This document shows, in pieces, positions 24,610 to 33,103 of a DNA stretch of 64,000 bases (the first letter of the stretch is position 1; each line of letters opens with the position of its first letter). Made by a program: the position numbers and the translations under genes. The notes beneath the pieces were generated by a model. It saw only the letters and a list, made by a program, of their open reading frames with translations, did no database searches and had not been told where the DNA came from. The stretch covers positions 124,001 through 188,000 of the forward strand of contig JAGBAX010000003.1 of the NCBI GenBank assembly GCA_017938765.1, written 5' to 3'. This DNA is from Alistipes sp. GTDB lineage: Bacteria > Bacteroidota > Bacteroidia > Bacteroidales > Rikenellaceae.

Positions 24610-27144
24610 ATGAAAAAGATATTTAAATATTTGTGCTACTGCCTGCCACTTATGGCTGTTGCAGTAGGTTGTAGCGAGGCGGAGGGAATTTCAGAGTTCC
24701 AGCCCGATACAAACAAGACGGGCAATGTAACCCTTCTTGCCTCTATAGAGAATGCCGACAGCCGTGCATCCCTCGTGGCTACGGGCGAGGCTCGTTGGCA
24801 GGATAATGATGCTATTAAGGTTGTTTGCAATGATGGTTCATCTGAAGTATTCAACATTGACGGCACGGGCGAGACCCGCCGCGCACTGTTTACTGGAAAT
24901 CTTGAGGGTAAGGCTGTAGGTCAGTACGCCCTCTACCCAACATCTGTTGAGCTCTCTGGCGACAATATCTCTATTGACCTTCCTTCACAGATTGCTCCAT
25001 CGCCAACTGGCTCTTGCGCCTTTATGGCGGGTGTTATTGACGAGAAGAACGAGGTTGTCTTCAAGCAGCTTACAGCCTATGTGACTGTGCAGATTAACAA
25101 GCTCGCCTCTGAGACTGCATCTATCGTCTTTACATCAGACAAGAACCTCTCTGGTCTGCACTCTGTAACCCTTCCAGAGGGTATGGAGAGTGGTGCGGCT
25201 GCAACTACTGGCGACAAGAGTGTTGTTATGACCTTTACCGAGGCAGCTCCAACAATGGTAAACGCATTCTTTGCCCTTCCAGTTGGAAACTACTCTCACC
25301 TTACTGCTACGGCTTACAATGCTGCGGGTAAGAAGTTGAACGAGATTGTTCTTGGTACCCTTGTCGCTGCATCTCGCGGACTGTTGCTTGACTATCAGAT
25401 TGAGATGCCAGCAGCCGTACCATCAAAGCCAGAGCCTATTGAGGGTACTGTAAATGTGGCAGGTATCTACTGGGCATTAGGTAATCTCCAGCATGACAAG
25501 GATTGCACTGCTACTGCAGGATTTAATGCAGGCTGGAGAATTGCTCCTAACCAAGCACACTTTATCCGTTGTGAGGAGAAGGCTGTGGGCGACATTACTG
25601 GTCTAACGAACTTCGATAAGTACGACCACTTCAACTTTGGTGGTATCGCTGCTCCATTTAGCGCTGCGGTAGCTGATGCGATTGACAATGTAGCAGCAGG
25701 CTTTAACTTCGGCGGTAAGATGTATACTGACCAAGCTTGTCAGGCAGAGACTACTGACTTTGTGGCTGCTAAGTATGGCGATATTGCCTACTGGGCATCT
25801 AACGGCCAGTATCGCATGCCAAGCGACGAGGACTTCAAGACTCTGTTTGAGAAGGCATCTGTTCAGGTGGCAACATACTCACTTAATGGCACTGTAATCA
25901 AGGGTGTATACTTCACTGACCCTGCATGGGGTGAGGAGCCTGTAATTAACGCAGAGGAGAAGGCGCTTACAGACGAGGATCTTAAGAATGGTCTATTCCT
26001 GCCATATGCAGGTCGTGGTTACAACAAGGAGAGCACACAGTTCAACATCTACAAGCTCGGTGCACAGTGCTGGCATCGTACATCTGTTGTGGATGTAAAC
26101 ACTGCTGCTGGTGCTTGTTTTGGAGTGCTGTTTGCACCTCACTACTTGTTTACTGAAGCTACTAAGGCAAGCTACTTCTACAACGCTGCTTATGGATCAA
26201 CTGGTCGTTACTCTATCCGCCCAGTATATCTTGGTAAGGGTACAGGCGTAGTTCCTACACCTCCAACACCAGGTCCAGAGCCAGAGCCAGAGCCAGATCC
26301 AGGTACAGACACAGACCCTGTTCCAACAACTGGCACAGTAACTGTTGCTGGCGTTGAGTGGGCTATTGGTAACCTTCAGTTTGTAAACGGTGGAACAGGC
26401 GCCGAGGGCTTTGCTGCAGGTTGGAGCATTAGCGCAGGTCAGCACTACCACCACTATCTTGGTCAAACTGGCAACATCGACATTACTGACCTTACATCAA
26501 TGGCACACTTCAACTTTGGTGGTATTGAGAACCCTTGCATCAATGACGCAACAATGTGCGCATCTATTGCAGGTAGTAAGGATATCAGCGGTAAGATGTA
26601 CACAGACCAGACATGTGTAAATGAGACTACAGACTTCTCTGCAGCTAAGTTTGGTGATATTGCTTACTGGGCTTCAAATGGTAAGTATCGTATGCCTACT
26701 GGCGAGGAGATGCAGAAGCTCTATACTGATGCATGTCGCGTAAAGGCGAGCTACACTACTGCCGAGGGTGTTGAGGTTCTTGGAACATACTACTACGACC
26801 CTGCTTCAGGCGAGACTCCAGGCGCAGTTGAGGCAGATGCTCCACGCGTGTTGAAGAATGCCGATATGAAAAAGGGTCTGTTCCTGCCTTATACAGGTCG
26901 CTTCTACAGCACAGCACTCACAAAGCTCTATGGCATTAATGCTCAGGGTGTATATCGCTCATCAACAACTATCAGCGCATCTACACTTGAGCAGACATAC
27001 GGTGCTATCTACCGTCCTCACACTCTAACAGAGAAGGAGGGTAAGTATCCAGCTGACTTTATCTACACATACTGGGAGGCAAAGAATCAGGGTGCATATG
27101 GCGTAATCAGCCTCTATGCCATCCGTCCAGTAAAGGTAAAATAG
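24610..27144 (+). CDS. Fimbrillin-like lipoprotein with two tandem FISUMP-like domains
   Basis: An 844-residue lipoprotein (lipobox MAVAVGC, Cys near 21), expected at the cell surface. An N-terminal region of about 250 residues (ARWQDNDAIKVVCNDGSSEVF, YALYPTSVELS) fits fimbrillin-like Mfa domains. Two related modules of about 260 residues follow, joined by a linker rich in Pro, Glu and Asp near residue 550. Each module has VAG-x2-WA-x-GNL, HFNFGGI, GKMYTDQ, a GDIAYWASNG segment followed by YRMP, GLFLP and a final IRPV. This resembles the FISUMP / C-type-lectin-like modules of Bacteroidota surface proteins. The modules are not identical, so the duplication is old. Ligand unknown. Confidence 0.7.
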   Translation: MKKIFKYLCYCLPLMAVAVGCSEAEGISEFQPDTNKTGNVTLLASIENADSRASLVATGEARWQDNDAIKVVCNDGSSEVFNIDGTGETRRALFTGNLEGKAVGQYALYPTSVELSGDNISIDLPSQIAPSPTGSCAFMAGVIDEKNEVVFKQLTAYVTVQINKLASETASIVFTSDKNLSGLHSVTLPEGMESGAAATTGDKSVVMTFTEAAPTMVNAFFALPVGNYSHLTATAYNAAGKKLNEIVLGTLVAASRGLLLDYQIEMPAAVPSKPEPIEGTVNVAGIYWALGNLQHDKDCTATAGFNAGWRIAPNQAHFIRCEEKAVGDITGLTNFDKYDHFNFGGIAAPFSAAVADAIDNVAAGFNFGGKMYTDQACQAETTDFVAAKYGDIAYWASNGQYRMPSDEDFKTLFEKASVQVATYSLNGTVIKGVYFTDPAWGEEPVINAEEKALTDEDLKNGLFLPYAGRGYNKESTQFNIYKLGAQCWHRTSVVDVNTAAGACFGVLFAPHYLFTEATKASYFYNAAYGSTGRYSIRPVYLGKGTGVVPTPPTPGPEPEPEPDPGTDTDPVPTTGTVTVAGVEWAIGNLQFVNGGTGAEGFAAGWSISAGQHYHHYLGQTGNIDITDLTSMAHFNFGGIENPCINDATMCASIAGSKDISGKMYTDQTCVNETTDFSAAKFGDIAYWASNGKYRMPTGEEMQKLYTDACRVKASYTTAEGVEVLGTYYYDPASGETPGAVEADAPRVLKNADMKKGLFLPYTGRFYSTALTKLYGINAQGVYRSSTTISASTLEQTYGAIYRPHTLTEKEGKYPADFIYTYWEAKNQGAYGVISLYAIRPVKVK

Positions 27145-27155
27145 TGTTTAACTCT

Positions 27156-27185
27156 ACTCTGCGCCCTAACTTCGGGGTGCAGAGT
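27156..27185 (+). terminator. Hairpin between lipoprotein genes (partial terminator or processing site)
   Basis: ACTCTGCGCCC / GGGGTGCAGAGT with loop TAACTTC, not followed by a strong T-run. It may reduce expression of downstream genes or stabilise the upstream mRNA. Confidence 0.5.
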
Positions 27186-27207
27186 ACCTATATATTTATT
27201 TACGACA

Positions 27208-27336
27208 ATGAAAAGATATCAAGAACCAAAGCTTAAGCAGCTAAATGTTAAAATAGAGGCAGGATTTGCCACATCAGTAGTTTTCAACACCCCAGGTGGA
27301 GAGTTTGACTATAATGATTACGGTACTGAACTATAA
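27208..27336 (+). CDS. Small protein of 42 residues
   Basis: ATG 27208 to TAA 27336 encodes MKRYQEPKLKQLNVKIEAGF, then ATSVVFNTPGGEFDYNDYG and TEL. It has a basic N-terminal part, a short hydrophobic middle and an acidic Asp/Tyr-rich tail, with no signal peptide or cysteine. It sits 13 bp before the next lipoprotein start, inside the locus. Short peptides with a 'MKKYxxPxL' start followed by an acidic, Gly-rich tail are, as far as I recall, common beside surface lipoprotein genes in Bacteroidales, but I cannot name a family. It might be a leader peptide, a secreted peptide or a spurious frame; the pattern favours a real gene. Confidence 0.6.
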   Translation: MKRYQEPKLKQLNVKIEAGFATSVVFNTPGGEFDYNDYGTEL

Positions 27337-27349
27337 AAAATGCAGAGCT

Positions 27350-29092
27350 ATGAAGAAGTTTATAACATCTATACTTATCGCAGCAGCTGCATTGACAGCT
27401 TGCTCTAAAAGTGAGCCTATCACTCCAAATATTGAGAACAACAAGGTTATCCTTCAGGCAAATATTGACGCGCCACAGTCTCGTAGCGTGCTTGTAGAGA
27501 AGGATGGTAAGTACACAGCCGAGTGGGTCGCTGGCGACTATATTGAGCTGTATGAGATTACCATTACTGGAGGCACAAAGAAGAAGGCTAACAATGTAAA
27601 CACTACTCTTACTGCGGGTGGCACAAGTGCTACAGTAAACTTTGAGCTTGCAGCAAAGACAGCAGACTCATTTGCATACATCCTCTCGCACAACAACGCA
27701 TCTATCAACGGTGCTGCTACATACTTGGCATTTACGGTGCCTACAAATCAGACTCCGACTGCGATGAATACTTACGACCCACTTGCAGACCTTATTCTGT
27801 CAAAGGGCGTAAGCACAGCTACACAGCCTACAGAGCCGCTGAACTTTGAGATGGTACGCGTGACTGCTCTGGCAAAGATTAGCATCAAAAACTTGGCACT
27901 TGCTACTGGTGACGCTGTAAAGAGCGTAAACTTTGCTTGCGAAAAGGTGCTGACTGGTAAGAAGACCAATATGCTTACAGAGCATATTATTGCAGGTAAT
28001 GACCCACTTACAGAGGTTAAGGACTCATCTCCAGTAGCCAACAATGTTATCGTTACACTGCCAGAGCCACAGACAGGCGACTTTAGCTACTACGCATCTG
28101 TATGGCCTGCAACTCTTGCCACTGGAACAAAGTGCACCCTTACTGTGATTACAAACAACGACGGCCTCTACACAAAGGAGATTACACTGCCAAAGGATAT
28201 GGTATTCACATCGGGCGACATTACAGCCTTTACTGTAAATATGGCAGGTGTTCCTAACTCAAACGCAACTCCTGAGCAGCCAGAGGTTCGTCCAGACTAT
28301 ATCACCGTAGCGGGCATTAAGTGGGCAGCTGGTAACCTTGAGTATGAGAAGGATGGAGCAACTGACACAGGCTTTGCAGCTGGTTGGGCTATCGCTCCTA
28401 CACAGTATCACCACTTCTACGCTGGTGTGACTGGCGATGTAAATGGCGAGGAGAAGAGAAATAATTACGACAAGTCGGCACACTTCAATTATGGTGGTAT
28501 TGAGAATCCATTCACATACTTAATTGATTATGTTGCTGCTGTCGCTGCTTCTGACCCTGCATTTGACATTAGCGGTAAGATGTACACTGACAAGAGTTGT
28601 ACAACTGCTACTACTGACTTTGCAGCAGCCAAGTTTGGAGATATTGCCTACTGGGCATCAAATGGTAAGTACCGCACACCTACAGCAGCCGAGTTCAAGA
28701 AGCTCTATGACGAGGCTTGCCGCATAAAGGCTACATATGTAGATGGAGTAAATACTATCAACGGTACATACTACTACAACCCAGGCGAGGGCGAGACTGC
28801 TGGCGTTGTTGAGGGTACAAAGACAGTTACAGATGAGGATCTAAAGGTCGGTATTTTCCTTCCTTGGTCTGGTCGTGGTTACAACAAGGTATCTGGCTCT
28901 AATACAGAGTGGGGCGTATTTAAGGTAAACTCACAGGGCGTATATCGCACCTCTACTGTAAACACCACCTCTACAGTTGAGGCTACAAACGGTGTAATCT
29001 ACCGCATTCAGTCTCTTGCAGAGGGTGCATACTACAATGCAGCATATGGTGCAGAGGCTCGCTATGCAATTCGCCCAGTGTTTGTGGAGTAA
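27350..29092 (+). CDS. Fimbrillin-like lipoprotein with one FISUMP-like domain
   Basis: A paralogue of the preceding large lipoprotein, 580 residues from ATG 27350 (an in-frame start at 27296 would add 18 residues and hide the signal peptide, so it is rejected). Lipobox LTAC with Cys near 18. The N-terminal 310 residues form a fimbrillin-like region (VILQANIDAPQSRSVLVEKD, YTAEWVAGDYIELYEI, FTVNMAG). The C-terminal module repeats the same motifs (VAGIKWAAGNLEYE, HFNYGGIENPF, GKMYTDKSC, a GDIAYWASNG segment, GIFLPWSGRGYNK, IRPVFVE). Probably a surface binding protein encoded with SusCD. Confidence 0.7.
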   Translation: MKKFITSILIAAAALTACSKSEPITPNIENNKVILQANIDAPQSRSVLVEKDGKYTAEWVAGDYIELYEITITGGTKKKANNVNTTLTAGGTSATVNFELAAKTADSFAYILSHNNASINGAATYLAFTVPTNQTPTAMNTYDPLADLILSKGVSTATQPTEPLNFEMVRVTALAKISIKNLALATGDAVKSVNFACEKVLTGKKTNMLTEHIIAGNDPLTEVKDSSPVANNVIVTLPEPQTGDFSYYASVWPATLATGTKCTLTVITNNDGLYTKEITLPKDMVFTSGDITAFTVNMAGVPNSNATPEQPEVRPDYITVAGIKWAAGNLEYEKDGATDTGFAAGWAIAPTQYHHFYAGVTGDVNGEEKRNNYDKSAHFNYGGIENPFTYLIDYVAAVAASDPAFDISGKMYTDKSCTTATTDFAAAKFGDIAYWASNGKYRTPTAAEFKKLYDEACRIKATYVDGVNTINGTYYYNPGEGETAGVVEGTKTVTDEDLKVGIFLPWSGRGYNKVSGSNTEWGVFKVNSQGVYRTSTVNTTSTVEATNGVIYRIQSLAEGAYYNAAYGAEARYAIRPVFVE

Positions 29093-29115
29093 GGCTAACA
29101 AATTTACACTACTAA

Positions 29116-30321
29116 ATGAAACGAATAGTATCAATAGTGTTGTTGTCGCTGGCGGTGGTTCTCTTCACCGCCGGCTACAACGGCAAAAAGGCACGCATAG
29201 GACAAACTCTACCCGCTTGGAGTGAGGGGTACTTTGATATCCACACCATAAGCACGGGTCGAGGTGAGTGTCTGCTGCTTATTATGCCCGATGGAACAAC
29301 AATGGTTGTTGATGCAGGCGAATTTAGCCGCGAGGGCAAGAAGCACAAGAATGTACTTCAGCGTCCAAATGACAAGACTCGCCCTACAAAGGCCTTTGCC
29401 GACTATATCCGCCACTTTATACCTGAGGGCAGAAGTGCTGTAGACTACTTTAACCTCTCGCACTTCCATATGGACCATATGGGAAACCTTGAGCCAGAGT
29501 ATGAGCACTTCGCAGAGGGTAACTACACCCTTACGGGCGTTATGTCGCTCTACCACCACATCCCTTTCCGCGAGATTAACGACCGCGCTTATGGCGCATA
29601 TGACTCGCTGAAGGTTAAGGCTATGAGCGTAGGGGTTATGGAGCACTACAAGCGATTTATCAACTACAACATGGCTAAAAATGGCCTTAAGGCGACCCGC
29701 TTTGAGCTTGGCGCAGTAAATCAGTTTGCGATGCAGTATAAGCCTGAGAAGTATCCAAACTTCAGAATTGAGAACGTCTGCTCAAATGGCTATGTGTGGG
29801 ACAATGGCAAGGCTGTGGATGTCTACGAGGATATTCGTAGTAAGATTCGTGAGAATGCATCTTCGTGCGGCTTTGTTGTTCGCTACGGCAAGTTTGACTT
29901 CCTCACAGCGGGCGATATTGGCGACTACAACGACCTTGAGCTTTGTGTAGCAAAGGCCGTAGGAGAGGTTGATGCCGTAAAGGCACATCACCATCTATCG
30001 CCACACTCTATGTGCCGTCCATCTATGGAGGTGCTACGCCCAAAGACCCTTGTGGCAACAAGTTTCTATGTGCGTGAAATTCAACCTGATAAGAGCAAAT
30101 TCGGGTTTATAAACAATCTTGGCTGCGACATCTATTGCACAAGTGTTGGCGAGGCTCTTCTTGAGCAGTATCCGCAGGAGTATGCAGCATGCAAAGCCAC
30201 CAGCGGACATATCGTCATCCGTGTGGCTCCTAAGGGAAACAAGTACTGGGTATATACCCTTGATGATAGTAATAGCGAGTACCGAGTAACAAGAATTGAC
30301 GGTCCATTCAAATGTAAGTAA
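29116..30321 (+). CDS. Exported ComEC-type metallo-beta-lactamase-fold hydrolase (paralogue 1 of 3)
   Basis: A 401-residue exported protein with an N-terminal hydrophobic segment (MKRIVSIVLLSLAVVLFTAG) and no clear lipobox. The MBL fold of the ComEC C-terminal type is visible: STGRGECLLLIMPDGTTMVVDAGEF (compare VGQGDAxLI...DGG in ComEC), the metal-binding SHFHMDHMG near residue 118, a GDIG late motif and KAHHHLSPHS near 295. These residues suggest a two-metal phosphodiesterase or related hydrolase in the periplasm or at the surface. First of three tandem copies, 23 bp after the FISUMP lipoprotein gene. Substrate unknown. Confidence 0.8.
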   Translation: MKRIVSIVLLSLAVVLFTAGYNGKKARIGQTLPAWSEGYFDIHTISTGRGECLLLIMPDGTTMVVDAGEFSREGKKHKNVLQRPNDKTRPTKAFADYIRHFIPEGRSAVDYFNLSHFHMDHMGNLEPEYEHFAEGNYTLTGVMSLYHHIPFREINDRAYGAYDSLKVKAMSVGVMEHYKRFINYNMAKNGLKATRFELGAVNQFAMQYKPEKYPNFRIENVCSNGYVWDNGKAVDVYEDIRSKIRENASSCGFVVRYGKFDFLTAGDIGDYNDLELCVAKAVGEVDAVKAHHHLSPHSMCRPSMEVLRPKTLVATSFYVREIQPDKSKFGFINNLGCDIYCTSVGEALLEQYPQEYAACKATSGHIVIRVAPKGNKYWVYTLDDSNSEYRVTRIDGPFKCK

Positions 30322-30323
30322 AA

Positions 30324-31637
30324 ATGAGAAGCACTCTCTATTGGATAACTACCCTACTCTCTGTCCTGCTACTCTCTTGTGGTGGGGATGATGTAAAGAT
30401 GCCTTGGGAAGACGACCTTGGCAAGGGCGAGCAGGAACAGCAGAAGCCAGAGCCAGAGCCTGACAATCCAGAGCCTGACAACCCTACGCCAGACCAGCCT
30501 GCTGACAACATTATCGGTCAGCCACTTGCTGCGTGGAGCGAGGGCGAATTGGATATTCACACCATAAGCACTGGCCGAGGCGAGTGTCTGTTCTTCATTC
30601 TTCCAGATGGAACGACTATGGTTGTTGATGCAGGCGAGTTTAGCCGCGAACCAGCCGACTACAAGAATGTACTTCAGCGTCCAAATGCTCAGACTCGTCC
30701 AACGAAGGTCTATGGCGACTACATCAAGCACTTCCTGCCTCGTGGTCGCAGCGCGATAGACTATATGCACATCTCACACTTCCATATGGACCATATGGGT
30801 AACCTTGAGAAGGAGTACACAAAGGATGAGAGTGGTACATATACCCTTGCGGGCGTTACTGCCCTCTATCATCACATTCCGTTTATAGAGGTTATTGACC
30901 GCGCATATGGCAACTACGATGGGCTGAAGGTAAACAGTATGAGTGAGGCAGCCCTTGCCAACTACCGCAAGTTTGTAGAGTATCAAGTGGCTAAGAAGGC
31001 TCTGCAGGCATCGCAGTTTAAGGTGGGTGCAGTAAATCAGTTTGCAATGAAGTACAACGCGGCAGCATATCCCAACTTCCGCATTGAGAATGTCTGCGCA
31101 AACTGCTCTCTGTGGCAGAACGGACAGTCGGTAGATATCTATGCCCAGAAGGGTGCAGCAAAGGCCGAGAATGCCGCTTCGTGTGGATTTGTTATCCGCT
31201 ATGGAGACTTTGACTTCCACACAGCAGGCGATATTGGCGACTACTACGACTATGAGTATGCTGTGGCAAGCGTGGTAGGTCAAGTGGAGGCTACAAAGGC
31301 GCATCATCACCTCTCTCCGCACTCAAACTGCAAGAAGGCTATGAATGTTCTCAAGCCAAAAGTTCTCGTAGCAACGAGCTTCTATGTGCGTGATATTCAG
31401 CCTGATAAGAGTAAGTTTGACTATATCACAGCTGGCGGTTGCGACATCTACTGCACAAGCGTGGGCGAGAGTCTGCTTGAGCAATATCCACTGGAGTATA
31501 TCAAGTGTAACGCCACAAGTGGACACATCGTTATCCGCGTGGCTAAGGGTGGCGAGAGCTTTATGGTCTACACCCTTGATGACAGCAACAGCAATTACAC
31601 AGTAAAACGAGTTGATGGACCATATAATAACTATTAA
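30324..31637 (+). CDS. ComEC-type MBL-fold lipoprotein (paralogue 2 of 3)
   Basis: A 437-residue lipoprotein (lipobox LLLSC, Cys near 19) with a Pro/Glu/Asp-rich spacer (about 35-65) that would hold the enzyme away from the membrane, as in surface-exposed lipoproteins. The MBL domain closely follows paralogue 1: STGRGECLFFILPDGTTMVV, SHFHMDHMG, ALYHHIPFIEVIDRAYG, GDIGDYYDYE and KAHHHLSPHSN. All putative metal ligands are kept. It begins 2 bp after the previous stop, so the three copies are cotranscribed. Confidence 0.82.
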   Translation: MRSTLYWITTLLSVLLLSCGGDDVKMPWEDDLGKGEQEQQKPEPEPDNPEPDNPTPDQPADNIIGQPLAAWSEGELDIHTISTGRGECLFFILPDGTTMVVDAGEFSREPADYKNVLQRPNAQTRPTKVYGDYIKHFLPRGRSAIDYMHISHFHMDHMGNLEKEYTKDESGTYTLAGVTALYHHIPFIEVIDRAYGNYDGLKVNSMSEAALANYRKFVEYQVAKKALQASQFKVGAVNQFAMKYNAAAYPNFRIENVCANCSLWQNGQSVDIYAQKGAAKAENAASCGFVIRYGDFDFHTAGDIGDYYDYEYAVASVVGQVEATKAHHHLSPHSNCKKAMNVLKPKVLVATSFYVRDIQPDKSKFDYITAGGCDIYCTSVGESLLEQYPLEYIKCNATSGHIVIRVAKGGESFMVYTLDDSNSNYTVKRVDGPYNNY

Positions 31638-31643
31638 TACGAA

Positions 31644-32942
31644 ATGAAAAAGATTCTTTGGATAGTACCACTTGCCACACTGTTAGCCGTAGGCTGTGGC
31701 GGTGAAAGTAGTAGTATGCCTTGGGAGGATGACCTCGGCGGCGGAAATCAGAAGCCAGAACCAAAACCAGACGACACTCTTGTTGAGGTTGGCAAGCCAT
31801 TGCCAGTATGGAAAAAGGGAGAGCTTGACATCCACTTCATTAACACTGGTCGTGGCGAGTGTTGCTACTACATTCTGCCTGACGGCACAACGCTTCTTGT
31901 AGATGCAGGAGAGGTTAAGGCAACGCACGATGCAACTGATACATCTGCTGATGCGGCTGTGCCACAGAGGCCAAATGCCGATGTGCGCCCATATATTGCC
32001 CAAGCTCGCTATATCAAGCACTTCGCACCAAATGGTAGAGTGTTTATTGACTACTGCGCACCATCGCACTTCCATATTGACCACATTGGCTCAACAGGTA
32101 TGGCCACAGAGACTGCTGCTGCAGGATATAAGAAGTCTGGACTTACGGCACTCTATGATGAGGTGCCATATGGTAAGGTTATTGACCGCGCATACCCAGA
32201 CTACCCTACTGATGACAGCCACTCTACAATCCCAGCGATGGACGGCCAGTTGCGTAACGACTGGGCAAAGTTTGTCAAGTGGGGCGTTGCTGAGGGTAAA
32301 TTTAAGGCTGAGCGATTTGAGGTCGGCAAGCAGCAGATAACACTGCTTAACGACCCTAAGGCATATGCAGGCTTTAAGATATTTAACATCTGCGCAAATG
32401 GTTTTGTATGGTCTAAAAATGGCATTAGCGGCTCAAAGTCAGGCGCGGGAAATCCTGCATCGTGCGGCTTCCACCTCAGCTATGGACTATTTGACTATAT
32501 CGCCTGCGGAGACCTTACCTCTGCACCTCAAAACCTTGTGGCATACTACTTCCGCGATTTTATCGGCGAGGGACACCTTGACGCCTTTAAGTGCCACCAC
32601 CACTTGAGCGCAAATGCGTGGGGCTCGCAGATGCAGGCTCAAAATTTCAACCCTCGCGTGATTGTCAACCAGAACTTCTACACCAAGCAGCCTGATGCTG
32701 GACATGTTAATGACCTTATGGACAACAAGTACTCCTTCTGGGTTAAGGACTTCTTCACTACAAACCTACATCCATACTACCACCAATCAAACAAGGATGC
32801 TGTAAGTAAGATGACAGGCTACGACGGCCATATCGTTATCCGCGTGGCAAACGGTGGCGGAGAGTTCTATGTCTATATGCTTGACGACACCGACTTTGAA
32901 TATAAGGTAAAGTCTATTCACGGCCCGTATACTTCAAAATAA
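31644..32942 (+). CDS. ComEC-type MBL-fold lipoprotein (paralogue 3 of 3, divergent)
   Basis: A 432-residue lipoprotein (lipobox LLAVGC, Cys near 18), with the same short acidic motif after the lipid anchor as paralogue 2 (MPWEDDLGGG against MPWEDDLGKG). The MBL core is conserved but the sequence is the most diverged: NTGRGECCYYILPDGTTLLVDAGE, SHFHIDHIGSTG, CGDLTS in place of GDIGDY, and KCHHHLSANAW in place of HHHLSPHS. The middle has an insertion with YPTDDSHSTIPAMDG. This points to different substrate recognition. Last gene of the locus, ending in a strong terminator. Confidence 0.8.
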   Translation: MKKILWIVPLATLLAVGCGGESSSMPWEDDLGGGNQKPEPKPDDTLVEVGKPLPVWKKGELDIHFINTGRGECCYYILPDGTTLLVDAGEVKATHDATDTSADAAVPQRPNADVRPYIAQARYIKHFAPNGRVFIDYCAPSHFHIDHIGSTGMATETAAAGYKKSGLTALYDEVPYGKVIDRAYPDYPTDDSHSTIPAMDGQLRNDWAKFVKWGVAEGKFKAERFEVGKQQITLLNDPKAYAGFKIFNICANGFVWSKNGISGSKSGAGNPASCGFHLSYGLFDYIACGDLTSAPQNLVAYYFRDFIGEGHLDAFKCHHHLSANAWGSQMQAQNFNPRVIVNQNFYTKQPDAGHVNDLMDNKYSFWVKDFFTTNLHPYYHQSNKDAVSKMTGYDGHIVIRVANGGGEFYVYMLDDTDFEYKVKSIHGPYTSK

Positions 32943-32977
32943 ACAAATAGCAGTGCAAATTGCACTGCTATTTGTTT
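32941..32977. terminator. Perfect palindromic terminator
   Basis: An 18-bp inverted repeat (AAACAAATAGCAGTGCAA and its complement around a single A) overlaps the stop codon of the last MBL gene and ends in T-rich sequence; it can work on both strands. Confidence 0.9.
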
Positions 32978-33103
32978 ATTAGCCTTTAGCCATTGGCCAT
33001 TAGCTATTGGCCTTATAGAGGTGTCGGCAGAGCCGACTAATATAAATCCGCGTAGCGGATACCACTGAAAAGCTAATGGCTAAAGGCTAATAGCTAATGG
33101 CTA
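32978..33103. repeat. TTAGCC-repeat palindromic element
   Basis: Left arm 32979-33012 and right arm 33071-33103 are built from TTAGCC / ATTAGCT units in opposite orientation and can pair roughly. Between them are two perfect 6-3-6 hairpins, GTCGGC-AGA-GCCGAC (33023-33037) and ATCCGC-GTA-GCGGAT (33046-33060). It fills the gap between convergent genes and touches the asnA stop. Related units occur at 9060, 38444 and 39001. Confidence 0.7.
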
